Origin: Galbibacter mesophilus
GTDB taxonomy: Bacteria > Bacteroidota > Bacteroidia > Flavobacteriales > Flavobacteriaceae
Reading direction: 5' to 3'
DNA length: 64,000 nt
Assembly: GCF_023721415.1 (NCBI RefSeq)
Contig: NZ_JAMQVC010000003.1
Location: forward strand, 310,001 to 374,000
In this document: piece by piece, positions 44,987-55,165 of the stretch
Position numbering within the stretch: the stretch's first letter is position 1
Layout of the letters: the number at the start of each line of letters is the position of its first letter
Notes under the pieces: generated by a model
Databases searched by the model: none
Told to the model about the DNA's origin: nothing
What the model saw: the letters and a program-made list of their open reading frames with translations, nothing else
Position numbers and translations under genes: made by a program

Positions 44987-46543
44987 TTATGCTGATTTTT
45001 TACGTTTTCTAAATTTCGAGTAACCGTACCAAAGTGCCACGATAATTAGGAAATAGATAAGATAGGATTTTGGTTTTCCTTCTCCTCCAACGGTGGTGAA
45101 CACTCTTTCCCAGCGTACTTTGTTCCAGAATGGTCCGCTGGCATTGGTGTCGTAACTAAACCAAATGAAAACTGGTTTACCAACAATATGGTCAGCAGGG
45201 ACGTATCCCCAATAACGACTGTCTTCAGAAGCATGGCGATTGTCTCCCATCATCCAGTAATAATCCTGTTGAAAGGTGTAGGTGGAAGTTGGCTGCCCAT
45301 CAACCAAAATTTGATTTCCTTTTACATCAAGGGTGTGTCCTTCGTATTCTACAATTATTTTTTTATACAGGGGGAGAACTTCTAAGTTTAACTCTACTGT
45401 TTTGCCTTCTTCGGGAATGTAAATAGGTCCAAATTGGTCTTGATTCCAAGGAAACCCTTTCGACTGTGGGTACACAGAAGTGGCTAATTTAGAATTCCCC
45501 AAAGGCTCAATATTTCTCTTTACACTTACAACATTCGGATTGTCTTCAAGTTGACTGGCAGCTTCTTCGGTTAAAGATTGAAAATAGAAAACACCGGGTT
45601 GAACTTGACCAAAAGGACCTGTAACGCCGTATCTTTCGTACATATAACGAGGTGTAAGTTGACCTTTAGATTCAACTGTATAAGAAAACTGAGGTTTTGC
45701 TCGGTCTGGTAACACGGTTCTTTGTCCGTTAATATGAACATATCCATCTACAATCGATAAAGAATCTCCAGGAACTCCTACACAACGTTTAACATAGTTT
45801 GATTTTTTATCAATCGGCTTTCGGATTCTCTTATTGGTTTTAACAAAGAATTGCTCTACCGTATCGGCTGGCCAACTGAAAACAACGATGTCATTACGCT
45901 TTATTTTTTGTAAACCGGGTAGTCTAAAGTAGGGGAGCTGTGGTTTCTTTAAATACGATTTTGTTTTAATTACTGGTATGGTGTCATGAACCATGGGGAA
46001 GGCCACGGTAGTCATAGGCGTTCGAGCTCCATAATGAAACTTGCTCACAAATAGGAAGTCGCCCACCAGTAATGTTTTCTCCAAAGAAGAAGTAGGAATT
46101 ACGTAAGGTTGCATAAAATAGGTATGCACCAAGGTAGCTGCTACTACGGCAAATAGAATAGAACTAACCCATTCCCCGGTTGCGGTTCGTGGTTTCAAAC
46201 TTCTATCTTCAATATAATTTACATCTACTGCGTAATTTATGTAATAGATATAAAATCCTAACGTGAGTATTGCTAGCCATGTATCAGTAGTACTATTTCT
46301 TCCAAAGCTTCGGATGGTTTCCACCCAAACTACAGGAAACATGATGAGGTTGATAATTGGGATAAACAGAAGAATAGTCCACCACCAAGGACGATTGATG
46401 ATTTTCATCAATATAACTGCATTATAAACGGGAACAATTGCTTCCCATGGTTTTCTGCCTGCTTTTACATATAATTTCCAAGTTCCCAGAAAGTGAATTA
46501 CCTGAATAACCAAGAAAAAAATGAACCATTGCATCATTGTCAT
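44987..46543 (-). CDS. lepB: Signal peptidase I LepB (long Bacteroidota form)
   Basis: A 518-residue membrane protease. The first ~110 residues form extra hydrophobic helices (DUF5684-like). The catalytic Ser region is VIPTSSLEKTLLVGDFLFVSK, the general-base Lys is in NYVKRCVGVPGDSL, and the box-E segment is MGDNRHASEDSRYWGYVP. It removes signal peptides at the outer face of the inner membrane. The length is usual for the phylum but about 200 residues longer than the E. coli enzyme. Confidence 0.95.
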   Translation of the reverse strand: MTMMQWFIFFLVIQVIHFLGTWKLYVKAGRKPWEAIVPVYNAVILMKIINRPWWWTILLFIPIINLIMFPVVWVETIRSFGRNSTTDTWLAILTLGFYIYYINYAVDVNYIEDRSLKPRTATGEWVSSILFAVVAATLVHTYFMQPYVIPTSSLEKTLLVGDFLFVSKFHYGARTPMTTVAFPMVHDTIPVIKTKSYLKKPQLPYFRLPGLQKIKRNDIVVFSWPADTVEQFFVKTNKRIRKPIDKKSNYVKRCVGVPGDSLSIVDGYVHINGQRTVLPDRAKPQFSYTVESKGQLTPRYMYERYGVTGPFGQVQPGVFYFQSLTEEAASQLEDNPNVVSVKRNIEPLGNSKLATSVYPQSKGFPWNQDQFGPIYIPEEGKTVELNLEVLPLYKKIIVEYEGHTLDVKGNQILVDGQPTSTYTFQQDYYWMMGDNRHASEDSRYWGYVPADHIVGKPVFIWFSYDTNASGPFWNKVRWERVFTTVGGEGKPKSYLIYFLIIVALWYGYSKFRKRKKSA

Positions 46544-46636
46544 AATAGTATTTTTTAACCCTTAACGGAAATAGTATTCCGTAAAAATATAGTATTTCTT
46601 CAGTTTACGTTTTAAAAGTGTTGGAAAATCAGCTTT

Positions 46637-47338
46637 TTAACCTAGGTTTAACACGTCTTTCATGCTGAAAATACCCGTTTTTCCGATAATCCATTCTGAA
46701 GCAATTACCGCTCCTAAAGCAAAGCCTTCACGATTGTGTGCCGTATGCTTAATTTCGATCCTGTCTACTTCACTGTCGTAAGAAATGGAGTGTGTGCCTG
46801 GAACTTCAGGTTCGCGAAGTGCTTTGATTGGAATTTCGTTTTCATTTGCATTATCCAATTGCCAACCAGTTTTATCGGTGTTTTTTAAAATGCCTTCCGC
46901 TAATGTGATGGCCGTACCACTTGGCGCATCCAATTTTTGAGTGTGATGAATCTCCTCCATGCTAATATTATATTGTGAAAGGTTCTTCATCATCGAAGCG
47001 AGATATTCATTTAGTTGAAAAAAGATATTTACCCCCAAGCTAAAGTTGGAAGCATAAATAAAAGCTCCATCATTTTTCTCGCAAAGTTCAACTGCATCTT
47101 GATATTTATCTAACCAACCAGTGGTACCGGATATAACAGGGACTTTATTTTCCAGACACAAGGTGATGTTTTGGAAGGCTACAGTTGGGATACTAAAATC
47201 GATAGCTACATCGGCTTGGGTGATATCTAGGTCTTTTGTGTTTTCGTCTACTTTGGCTACAATTTCATGTCCGCGCGAAATGGCTATTTGTTCAATCATT
47301 TTGCCCATTTTTCCGTATCCAAGTAAAGCTATTTTCAT
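46637..47338 (-). CDS. dapB: 4-hydroxy-tetrahydrodipicolinate reductase DapB
   Basis: A 233-residue NAD(P)H enzyme of lysine and diaminopimelate synthesis. Rossmann start MKIALLGYGKMGKMIE, active region EIHHTQKLDAPSGTAITLAEGI with the conserved His/Lys, and the C-terminal HTAHNREGFALGAVIASEWI. Within the parAB-lepB gene row. Confidence 0.96.
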   Translation of the reverse strand: MKIALLGYGKMGKMIEQIAISRGHEIVAKVDENTKDLDITQADVAIDFSIPTVAFQNITLCLENKVPVISGTTGWLDKYQDAVELCEKNDGAFIYASNFSLGVNIFFQLNEYLASMMKNLSQYNISMEEIHHTQKLDAPSGTAITLAEGILKNTDKTGWQLDNANENEIPIKALREPEVPGTHSISYDSEVDRIEIKHTAHNREGFALGAVIASEWIIGKTGIFSMKDVLNLG

Positions 47339-47361
47339 TTTAAATATTTTTGAGAAATTTT

Positions 47362-48126
47362 TTAGAAATTGAAACTCAATTGAACACCATAATTCGGGTT
47401 AAAGTCCAATTGATTTTGTTCATAATAAGGTTGTAATGATAGTTTTTCACTAACATTAAACTGCTTTAAGTGAGCAGTAACATTGGCGTCAATGATATTT
47501 AGTGCATACAAGCCAATGGTAATAAGTAGAGAGAGGTCTCTGTTTTGTTGGTAAAATTCTTGTGCGTCCCTTAGCGCTTGGTCACTTACATCGGGACTAC
47601 CGGGAACAACACCACTATTGTTAATGTCGTAAAATTCATCATCGTAAAAACCAGCAAGTCGTCTTTTGAAAGCATCCCGATATCGGTTGTATTGTTGGGT
47701 ATTGTCAATATAAAAATACAGTCCCGTTCCAATAGCGCCGTATACAATAGGAACTTTCCAGTACGTTTTATTGTAAATTTGCCCGAGCCCAGGTAAAATA
47801 GCGGAATAAAAAGCTGCTTTGGCCGGGGAAAGCGGGTCTATTTCGATTGACAAATTAGCCAGACTGTCTAGTTTCTGCTGCTTTAAAAATCGTCGTCTTT
47901 CTTTTCTGGAAAGCGAATCTAAATTTACCGCAACGGAATCTTGCTGCTCGTACTTTGCCAAACTATCTCTTCCTTCCTGTTGCAGTTTTTGCAATTCCCG
48001 CTTCGTCATTTCGTGCGCAGCATCGGTCTCTGTCTTTTGACTTACAGAGTCGGTTGCTTTTTCTTGTGCGATTGAAACGAAATGAAAGAGCAATAAAAAT
48101 ATGCTGGCGATACTCTTTTTAAACAC
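47362..48126 (-). CDS. DUF5683 family protein
   Basis: A 254-residue exported protein. The N-terminus is a signal peptide, then a charged coiled-coil-like stretch, and the DUF5683 domain SPAKAAFYSAILPGLGQIYNKTYWKVPIVYGAIGTGLYFY with a C-terminal beta part. Function unknown, possibly envelope-linked. It overlaps the parB stop by one nucleotide, so it belongs to the par operon. Confidence 0.88.
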   Translation of the reverse strand: MFKKSIASIFLLLFHFVSIAQEKATDSVSQKTETDAAHEMTKRELQKLQQEGRDSLAKYEQQDSVAVNLDSLSRKERRRFLKQQKLDSLANLSIEIDPLSPAKAAFYSAILPGLGQIYNKTYWKVPIVYGAIGTGLYFYIDNTQQYNRYRDAFKRRLAGFYDDEFYDINNSGVVPGSPDVSDQALRDAQEFYQQNRDLSLLITIGLYALNIIDANVTAHLKQFNVSEKLSLQPYYEQNQLDFNPNYGVQLSFNF

Positions 48127-49022
48127 TATTTTATAAGTTTTGCAAGGCGTAAAAAGTCTTCTTTGGAATGAAAAGGAATAATTAATTTTCCTTTACCATT
48201 CTTAGCTACTTTAACGTCTACTTTAGAAGAAAAGTATTCCGTAAGTTCTTCTACGTTATCAGAAATATAATCCGGTAACTCAGGAGTAGTGTTTTTAGTT
48301 GATTTAGGTTCCTTTTCAGTTTGGTATTCCCGTACCAATTTTTCGGTTTCCCTAACAGAAAGATTGTTGGTAATTACTTTTTCGTAAATCTCCAGCTGAT
48401 CTTTCTTGTTTTCAATATTGATAAGCGCTCTTCCGTGTCCCATACTTACAAAACCATCCCGCATTCCTGTTTGAATAATTGGGTCGAGCTTTAATAAGCG
48501 TAAGTAATTGGTAATGGTAGAACGTTTTTTACCAACACGGTCACTCAATTGTTCTTGAGTAATATTAATTTCATCAATAAGGCGTTGGTAGGAAAGTGAA
48601 ATTTCAATAGGGTCAAGGTCTTGACGTTGAATGTTTTCCACCAATGCCATTTCCAAAGATTCTTGGTCGTTGGCAATTCTGATATAAGCTGGAACCGATT
48701 TTAATCCTGCTAATTTAGAGGCACGTAATCTACGTTCTCCAGAAACCAATTGATACTGATTAAAATCTATTTTACGAACCGTAATAGGTTGAATAACACC
48801 TAGTTCTTTAATGGAAGTTGCAAGTTCTTGAAGGGTTTCTTCATTGAAGTTGGTACGTGGTTGGAATGGGTTTACTTCTATGGCGTCCAGCTCCAATTCA
48901 ACAATATTACCTACTACTTTATCCGCATTTTTATCCGAAGCCGATTTAATATCATTTTCGGGATCTTTCAACAACGCAGATAATCCTCTTCCTAAAGCTT
49001 GTTTTTTAGTTGCTTTTGCCAT
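48126..49022 (-). CDS. parB: Chromosome-partitioning protein ParB
   Basis: A 298-residue protein. CTPase/nuclease-like domain (LELDAIEVNPFQPRTNF, TVRKIDFNQYQLVSGERRLRASKLAG with the GERRLRA box), helix-turn-helix (LSDRVGKKRSTITNYLRLLKL) and a C-terminal dimerisation domain. It binds parS near the origin and works with ParA. Directly abuts parA. Confidence 0.96.
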   Translation of the reverse strand: MAKATKKQALGRGLSALLKDPENDIKSASDKNADKVVGNIVELELDAIEVNPFQPRTNFNEETLQELATSIKELGVIQPITVRKIDFNQYQLVSGERRLRASKLAGLKSVPAYIRIANDQESLEMALVENIQRQDLDPIEISLSYQRLIDEINITQEQLSDRVGKKRSTITNYLRLLKLDPIIQTGMRDGFVSMGHGRALINIENKKDQLEIYEKVITNNLSVRETEKLVREYQTEKEPKSTKNTTPELPDYISDNVEELTEYFSSKVDVKVAKNGKGKLIIPFHSKEDFLRLAKLIK

Positions 49023-49796
49023 TTAAACCGTTTGCTTATTCTTTTTAATTATTTCATGTGCCAAACTAAGGTAGTTGGTTGCTCCCTTACTAGTAGCGTC
49101 ATAATTAATAATTGTTTCACCATAACTTGGTGCTTCACTTAAACGAACATTTCTTTGAATAATAGTATCAAAAACCATATCGCTAAAGTGTTTCTGCACT
49201 TCTTCTACAACTTGGTTGGAAAGTCGCAATCTAGAATCGTACATGGTTAATAATAAACCTTCAATATCCAGATTGGAATTATGTATTTTCTGAACACTTT
49301 TAATAGTATTCAATAGTTTTCCGAGGCCTTCCAATGCAAAATATTCGCATTGAATAGGAATGATTACCGAGTCTGATGCTGTTAAAGCATTCAATGTTAA
49401 CAGGCCTAAAGAAGGAGCGCAATCAATTAAAATATAATCATACGTTTCCCTAAGCCCTTTAATAGCTTTAGCCAGCATATATTCCCTTGCATCTTTATCC
49501 ACTAGTTCAATCTCAATGGCAACAAGGTCTATGTGAGCAGGTATTAAATCAACGTTTGGGGAATCCGTTTTTATAATAGTATCTTCTGGTTTTACAGAAT
49601 GCTCTAATAATTGATACGTACCTCCTTCAACCGTTTCAACATCAATCCCAAGACCGGAAGTAGCATTTGCCTGCGGGTCCGCATCGATAAGAAGCACTTT
49701 TTTTTCCAGTACTCCAAGCGCGGCAGCGAGGTTTACAGATGTTGTCGTTTTTCCAACACCGCCTTTTTGATTAGCTACAGCAATTACTTTGCCCAT
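49023..49796 (-). CDS. parA: Chromosome-partitioning ATPase ParA
   Basis: A 257-residue deviant-Walker ATPase: NQKGGVGKTTTSVNLAAAL (Walker A'), LLIDADPQANATSGLG and YILIDCAPSLGLLTLNAL. First gene of the minus-strand row parA-parB-DUF5683-dapB-lepB-wbqC. Confidence 0.97.
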   Translation of the reverse strand: MGKVIAVANQKGGVGKTTTSVNLAAALGVLEKKVLLIDADPQANATSGLGIDVETVEGGTYQLLEHSVKPEDTIIKTDSPNVDLIPAHIDLVAIEIELVDKDAREYMLAKAIKGLRETYDYILIDCAPSLGLLTLNALTASDSVIIPIQCEYFALEGLGKLLNTIKSVQKIHNSNLDIEGLLLTMYDSRLRLSNQVVEEVQKHFSDMVFDTIIQRNVRLSEAPSYGETIINYDATSKGATNYLSLAHEIIKKNKQTV

Positions 49797-49932
49797 GTGT
49801 TTATTTCGATTTTAGTAAGGTATAAATTAGTCAGGTAAAAATACGATTATTTGTGAGTTTAGAAAATGAATTTTGTTAACAGTTATCCACGATGCGATTT
49901 TGGTTGAATATCGAGCAGTTTATCCTTTTGTA

Positions 49933-49988
49933 ATTCAGTAGCCAGTGTTCAGTGGTCAGTCTTCAGTAAGCAGTAAACAGTTTACAGT
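49933..49988. repeat. Heptanucleotide repeat NNNCAGT, eight units
   Basis: Eight consecutive 7-bp units, each ending CAGT with three variable bases (ATT, AGC, GTT, GGT, CTT, AAG, AAA, TTA), without a break. Confidence 0.85.
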
Positions 49989-50068
49989 AAGATTTTCAAT
50001 TAAACCTTAATTAATCACTTAACAACAATTAACTAAATCAACAATCAATAATTAACAAACCACACTTT

Positions 50069-50950
50069 CTACTTCGACTTCTTGCTTCTTATCATCGCCT
50101 CAAGCATATCCCACATTTCTTCCGGAACTGCTTCCAATAAATTAAACTGACCGGCACCTTTAAGCCATTCACCTCCATCGAGGGTTATGACTTCTCCATT
50201 TAAATACGCTCCAAAACCGGAAACCATGTATGCCGCGAGATTTGCTAATTCCTGATGCTCACCAACTCTTTTTAATGGAACTTTTTTAGCTAAATCAAAT
50301 TTTTCTTTTAAATCGCCTGGTAGCAATCTATCCCAAGCTCCTTTTGTTGGGAAAGGCCCAGGAGCAATAGCGTTAAAACGCATGCCGTATTTTGCCCATT
50401 CTACCGCCAAACTTCTAGTCAAAGCCAATACGCCAGCTTTTGCTGTAGCCGAAGGCACTACGTACGCAGAACCGGTCCAAGCGTAGGTGGTAACAATATT
50501 GAGAACATTCGTGTTTTGTTGTTTGGTGTCTATCCAATGTTTCCCGAAAGCCAAGGTGCAATTTTTTGTTCCCTTTAGAACGATATCAATAATGGTATCA
50601 AAAGCATTTGCTGAAAGTCTTTCAGTAGGAGAAATAAAATTACCAGCGGCATTGTTTAGAAGCACATCTACCGTCCCAAATTCGGCAATTACTTTATCGC
50701 GCATAGCTTCGACTTGGTCGTAATGACGAACATCGCAAGCTACAGCCAGACATGTTCCTCCAGTTTCGGTTTCTAATTCTTTGGCTGTATTCTCTAATTT
50801 TTCCAGACTCCTTGAGGTTATGGCTACTTTAGCACCAAGTTCAAGAAAATATTTGGTCATCGCCTTTCCGAGTCCGCTACCGCCACCAGTAACTACAATG
50901 TTTTTACCTTTTAGGGCATCGTCTCGAAGCATTTTATCTGTGTAATTCAT
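50069..50950 (-). CDS. SDR oxidoreductase, 2,4-dienoyl-CoA reductase-like
   Basis: A 293-residue short-chain dehydrogenase. The cofactor motif is VTGGGSGLGKAM, with NNAAGNFISPTERLS. The segment TGSAYVVPSATAKAGVLALTRSLAVEWAKYGMRFNAIAPGPF lacks the usual Tyr before x3-Lys and instead matches the mitochondrial and bacterial 2,4-dienoyl-CoA reductase pattern. It probably reduces dienoyl-CoA esters in fatty-acid oxidation. Located downstream of the methylmalonyl-CoA mutase genes on the same strand, but 223 bp away with repeats in between. Confidence 0.87.
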   Translation of the reverse strand: MNYTDKMLRDDALKGKNIVVTGGGSGLGKAMTKYFLELGAKVAITSRSLEKLENTAKELETETGGTCLAVACDVRHYDQVEAMRDKVIAEFGTVDVLLNNAAGNFISPTERLSANAFDTIIDIVLKGTKNCTLAFGKHWIDTKQQNTNVLNIVTTYAWTGSAYVVPSATAKAGVLALTRSLAVEWAKYGMRFNAIAPGPFPTKGAWDRLLPGDLKEKFDLAKKVPLKRVGEHQELANLAAYMVSGFGAYLNGEVITLDGGEWLKGAGQFNLLEAVPEEMWDMLEAMIRSKKSK

Positions 50951-51056
50951 GTGTCTATATTTAATGTTTTTTTAATGTCACATGGAACATCCATATAATC
51001 ATTCCTTGTGTGTCTGAAAAATAGCCATGGATGTTTCATTTTTTTAGTTTTTTTAT

Positions 51057-51168
51057 GTTCAAAGGTTAAAGTGTTCAAACGTTCAAAGTTGTTCGGCCTA
51101 CTGCTTATAGCCTAAAGCTTTCAAAACTCAGCACCCAACACCCAGCTTCCTACATCAGGCATCTAGCA
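51057..51168. repeat. Degenerate 8-bp and 7-bp tandem repeats
   Basis: Four units of GTTNAAAN with an 8-bp period (51057-51088), then a spacer, then six 7-bp units of the type YCYARCA (51127-51168: CTCAGCA, CCCAACA, CCCAGCT, TCCTACA, TCAGGCA, TCTAGCA). All lie between mutB and the SDR gene. Confidence 0.6.
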
Positions 51169-51173
51169 AAACA

Positions 51174-53294
51174 TTAATCTATCAAAATCTCCAAAATTGT
51201 AATCGCGGCATCACTTATTTTTGTTCCGGGGCCAAAGACAGCTACCGCTCCAGCGTCAAACAGAAATTGATAATCTTGTTTGGGGATTACACCACCAACG
51301 ATAACCATGATGTCTTCCCTGCCATATTTTTTCAATTCTTCTATAACTTTTGGTACCAGCGTTTTATGACCGCCAGCCAAAGAAGAGACTCCTAAAACAT
51401 GAACATCATTTTCCATGGCTTGCTTTGCAGCTTCTTGCGGAGTTTGAAAAAGCGGACCTATATCCACGTCGAAACCAACGTCGGCGTAGCCTGTGGCAAC
51501 TACTTTTGCACCACGGTCGTGTCCATCTTGTCCCATTTTGGCAATAAGAATTCTCGGCCTTCGTCCGTCTTGTGCTGCAAATTTATCAGCTAATTCCTGT
51601 GCTTTTTCGAAACTTTTATCGTTTTTCACTTCTTTTGAATAAACCCCGCTAAAGGATTGAATTTTTGCTTTGTATCTTCCGTAAACTTCTTCCAATGCTG
51701 AAGAAATTTCACCCAATGTGGCTCTGTTTCTAGCAGCATCCACGGCTAAAGCTAATAAATTTCCTTTGCCTGATTGGGCGGATTGTGATAATTTTAAGAG
51801 CGAAGATTTTACTGCGTTTTCATCTCTGCTGGATTTTATTTTTTCAAGGCGCTCCATTTGTTGCTTTCTCACTTGTTGGTTGTCCACTTCCAATATTTGT
51901 AGCGGGTCTTCCTTTTTCAAACGGTATTTATTTACGCCTACAATTACGTCCCGGTTACTATCTATTCTAGCTTGTTTACGGGCAGCTGCCTGTTCAATTC
52001 TCATTTTTGGGATACCAGCTTCTATTGCTTTCGTCATACCTCCCAATTCTTCTACTTCTTCAATGAGTTTCCAAGCTTTTTGTGCAATCTCATGGGTTAA
52101 GCTTTCCACATAATAACTTCCCGCCCATGGATCTACCGTTTTGGTGATACCTGTTTCCTGTTGAAGAAACAATTGTGTGTTTCTGGCAATACGTGCTGAA
52201 AAATCTGTTGGTAAGGCTATGGCTTCATCCAAAGCGTTGGTGTGCAAGGATTGTGTTCCGCCGAAGGCCGCAGCAGCCGCTTCAATACAGGTACGCGCAA
52301 CATTGTTAAATGGGTCTTGTTCGGTTAAACTCCATCCGCTGGTTTGGCAATGGGTGCGTAGCGATAATGATTTTTCATTCTTCGGATTGAAACGCTTTAC
52401 CAGTTTCGCCCATAACATACGGCCTGCTCGCATTTTTGCGATTTCCATAAAATGGTTCATTCCGATTGCCCAGAAGAAGGATAGTCGGGGAGCAAAAGTA
52501 TCAATGTCCATTCCGGCTTCAATTCCCGTTTTTATATATTCCAGTCCGTCTGCGAGGGTATATGCCAATTCAATATCTGCGGTAGCACCTGCTTCTTGCA
52601 TGTGGTAACCCGAAATACTAATGCTGTTAAATTTCGGCATATGGTTGCTGGTATATTCAAAAATATCAGCAATAATTTTCATGGAAGGAGTAGGAGGGTA
52701 GATATAGGTATTCCGTACCATGAATTCTTTTAAAATGTCATTTTGTATGGTTCCGGATAATTTTTCAGTAGCAACGCCTTGCTCTTCCGCAGCAACAATA
52801 TAAAAAGCCATGATGGGCAAAACCGCACCGTTCATGGTCATGGAAACCGACATTTTATCCAGCGGAATCTGGTCAAAAAGTATTTTCATGTCTTCCACCG
52901 AGTCGATAGCTACTCCGGCCTTTCCCACATCGCCTTCCACGCGTGGATGATCGGAGTCGTAACCGCGGTGCGTTGCTAAATCGAATGCAACGGAAAGTCC
53001 TTTTTGTCCCGCTTCTAAATTTCTTCTATAAAAAGCATTGCTTTCTTCCGCAGTAGAAAAACCAGCATATTGGCGTATCGTCCAAGGCCTTTTTACATAC
53101 ATGGTGGAATAGGGTCCTCGTAAAAAAGGAGGGAAACCAGCAGCAAAATCAAGGTGTTCCAAGTCTTCCGCAGTGTGCTTCTTGTAAACCGATTTCAAAT
53201 CAATTTTTTCAGCGGTTTGAAATGCCGTTGTTTCCGTACTTTCAACTTCTGAAACTTTTCCAAGCTTTATATTTTGTACATCCCTACGTTTCAT
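51174..53294 (-). CDS. mutB: Methylmalonyl-CoA mutase large (catalytic) subunit
   Basis: A 706-residue adenosylcobalamin enzyme that interconverts methylmalonyl-CoA and succinyl-CoA. The N-terminal barrel contains [33 protein letters not shown], and the C-terminal B12 domain has the base-off motif [11 protein letters not shown] followed by GVSSLAGGH and IVGGVIP. Its ATG overlaps the mutA stop by 4 nt, so the two are translationally coupled. No MeaB chaperone gene is adjacent. Confidence 0.96.
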   Translation of the reverse strand: MKRRDVQNIKLGKVSEVESTETTAFQTAEKIDLKSVYKKHTAEDLEHLDFAAGFPPFLRGPYSTMYVKRPWTIRQYAGFSTAEESNAFYRRNLEAGQKGLSVAFDLATHRGYDSDHPRVEGDVGKAGVAIDSVEDMKILFDQIPLDKMSVSMTMNGAVLPIMAFYIVAAEEQGVATEKLSGTIQNDILKEFMVRNTYIYPPTPSMKIIADIFEYTSNHMPKFNSISISGYHMQEAGATADIELAYTLADGLEYIKTGIEAGMDIDTFAPRLSFFWAIGMNHFMEIAKMRAGRMLWAKLVKRFNPKNEKSLSLRTHCQTSGWSLTEQDPFNNVARTCIEAAAAAFGGTQSLHTNALDEAIALPTDFSARIARNTQLFLQQETGITKTVDPWAGSYYVESLTHEIAQKAWKLIEEVEELGGMTKAIEAGIPKMRIEQAAARKQARIDSNRDVIVGVNKYRLKKEDPLQILEVDNQQVRKQQMERLEKIKSSRDENAVKSSLLKLSQSAQSGKGNLLALAVDAARNRATLGEISSALEEVYGRYKAKIQSFSGVYSKEVKNDKSFEKAQELADKFAAQDGRRPRILIAKMGQDGHDRGAKVVATGYADVGFDVDIGPLFQTPQEAAKQAMENDVHVLGVSSLAGGHKTLVPKVIEELKKYGREDIMVIVGGVIPKQDYQFLFDAGAVAVFGPGTKISDAAITILEILID

Positions 53295-54667
53295 TTCGAT
53301 TCGTTTTTTAAGCGTTCTTTTTCCACTTCTTCTGCCAATCTCTTTTCAATGATAGGTTCTAAAAGCGTCTTTCGTGGCTCAAACTTTACAAAAGGGTACA
53401 GCTCCAAGTCGTTCTGCATTCGATCTTCTTTGTTTTCATATTTGTTGGAGCCCACCAAAATCTTTTCTTTTTGAAGAAAGGCTTCATTTTCCAGAGCAGC
53501 ACTTTCTTTTATTTTTTTCTGAATTGTATGCTCTTTTAAATGTTTTAGAAAACCTCCGCCAGCTTCAATACTTTTAAATAATTTCAAAGCTTGTTCAGTA
53601 AGTTCTTCCGTTAAAGATTCTATGTAATACGTTCCGTCAACCGGATTTAAAACTTTATCGAAATAGCTTTCATGCTTTAAAATCAATAATTGATTTCTAG
53701 CGATTCTCGAAGCAAACTCGTTGTCTTTGTGATACATATAATCATATGGAAGCGTACAAATAGTATTTCCACCACCCAAAATCGCGCTCATATATTCCGT
53801 AGTGGTGCGCAACATGTTTACATTATAGTCGTAAATGGTTTTGTTGCGTTTGGAAGGGGTGCAAAATAAATAGCAACTCCCATCAATTTGATATTCTGTA
53901 GCCAAGGCCTCCCAAAGTTTTCTAAGTGCTTTTAATTTGGCGATTTCAAAAAAGTAATGACTGCCAAGACTTGTTTTGAAAGTTATATTTGAAACTAATT
54001 GATCATTTAAGTTAAGGTATTCATTGGCATGGGCAATACCATAAGCGAGCTGTTGCAACATATTGGCGCCCGCATTTTGATACAAATTGGTGTCAATGGA
54101 AAGGGAAGATGTTACATGCTGATGTGCTTTAACTATTTCTTGAATTTCATAAAACAGCTCAGTGTCTTTCTCTTTATTGAAAAACCAATTTCCGCTTCTT
54201 GCCAAATTTCCAATAATGTCGAGTTGCAAAAAGACGGAAGCATTTTTGTTTTCCGTTATTTCAATCAGTTTTTTGATAAAATCTACGGATAAAAAATCCA
54301 TTTGAACATGGATGGCGACCTCTTCGAGAGGAACGTTTTGCAATAATTCATTTAAAGCTATTTCTTCCGAAGGGAAAATCAAAAGGATACTTTCTGCTCC
54401 TTTGTCAACCGAATTTAAAATTTTCTTATTGGCACTAGCCGCATTTCCCGCAAAAACCTTTTCGCAAGTTCTCCATGCGGGGTTTGGGTTACTACTTATA
54501 TTTTCCGGTAAATCTTCCTGATTGTAAAAAGGCTTTATATGAATACCTTCTGGAGTTTTGGTAACGAGTGTTTCGTTGTAATCTTCGCCTTTTAATTCAA
54601 ACTGAATTTTTTGTTTCCACTGTTTGGCAGTGATTTTTGGAAATTCGTTAAAAAGAGAATTACTCAT
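53291..54667 (-). CDS. mutA: Methylmalonyl-CoA mutase small subunit
   Basis: A 458-residue homologue of the catalytic barrel ([50 protein letters not shown]-like region) that ends before the B12-binding domain. It pairs with MutB as the non-catalytic subunit. It is shorter than many small subunits (about 600-640), since the whole C-terminal Rossmann domain is missing; this shorter form is the one often seen in Bacteroidota. Confidence 0.93.
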   Translation of the reverse strand: MSNSLFNEFPKITAKQWKQKIQFELKGEDYNETLVTKTPEGIHIKPFYNQEDLPENISSNPNPAWRTCEKVFAGNAASANKKILNSVDKGAESILLIFPSEEIALNELLQNVPLEEVAIHVQMDFLSVDFIKKLIEITENKNASVFLQLDIIGNLARSGNWFFNKEKDTELFYEIQEIVKAHQHVTSSLSIDTNLYQNAGANMLQQLAYGIAHANEYLNLNDQLVSNITFKTSLGSHYFFEIAKLKALRKLWEALATEYQIDGSCYLFCTPSKRNKTIYDYNVNMLRTTTEYMSAILGGGNTICTLPYDYMYHKDNEFASRIARNQLLILKHESYFDKVLNPVDGTYYIESLTEELTEQALKLFKSIEAGGGFLKHLKEHTIQKKIKESAALENEAFLQKEKILVGSNKYENKEDRMQNDLELYPFVKFEPRKTLLEPIIEKRLAEEVEKERLKNESK

Positions 54668-54705
54668 AACAGTTAGTTGCGTTTTTATGAAAATTGTAAG
54701 TTAAA

Positions 54706-54756
54706 CCTGCCTGCTCACCGCAGGTAGGCAGGCTAATCCCGACCGCAGCGTCGGGA
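54706..54756 (-). terminator. Double hairpin downstream of divIC
   Basis: CCTGCCT (54706-54712) pairs with AGGCAGG (54726-54732), and TCCCGAC (54737-54743) with GTCGGGA (54750-54756). It sits between the divIC stop and the mutA start; the second stem is of the CCCGA-TCGGG type seen elsewhere in the window. Confidence 0.6.
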
Positions 54757-54836
54757 TCTTTGATTCAATATTTCGGTTGCCTGCCTGACCGGTAAATCCA
54801 AGCTGGCACCGAGGCTGTTTACTTTTAAAAGAATTC

Positions 54837-55163
54837 TTAATCGGTGTCTAAACTATCTTCATATTCTATTAAATAAATTTCTTCATTTTCTTTTTTTAGA
54901 TAGTATTCTTCCCGAGCAAATTTTTCCAGTTCTTCTTGGCTATTCAGTTTTTTCAAAGTGGCTTTATCTTTTTCTATAGCCTCTTTCAAGTGATATTTTT
55001 GTTCTTCTAATTTTTCAATTTCCTTGTTGAGTTCCCTGTGGGTGAACCAATAGGAGTTGGTGTCAAAAAACAACATCCAAATCACAAAAAAAGTAAGTAC
55101 CAGCACATAAATGTTGCTGAAAAACCGAAACCATTTTGATTTTCGCAGTTCTTTTAATTTCAT
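54837..55163 (-). CDS. Septum formation initiator family protein (DivIC/FtsB-like)
   Basis: A 108-residue bitopic membrane protein: one helix (NIYVLVLTFFVIWMLFF), a coiled coil (LNKEIEKLEEQKYHLKEAIEKDKATLKKL) and the ELEKFAREEYYLKKENEEIYLIE segment typical of DivIC/FtsB. It acts in the division complex with FtsL and FtsQ. It follows uridine kinase after 2 nt. Confidence 0.9.
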   Translation of the reverse strand: MKLKELRKSKWFRFFSNIYVLVLTFFVIWMLFFDTNSYWFTHRELNKEIEKLEEQKYHLKEAIEKDKATLKKLNSQEELEKFAREEYYLKKENEEIYLIEYEDSLDTD

Positions 55164-55165
55164 AA

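Noticed and set aside
49873-49900. Single DnaA-box-like TTATCCACG near parA as an origin
   Set aside because: One copy only, without a cluster, an AT-rich unwinding tract or dnaA nearby.
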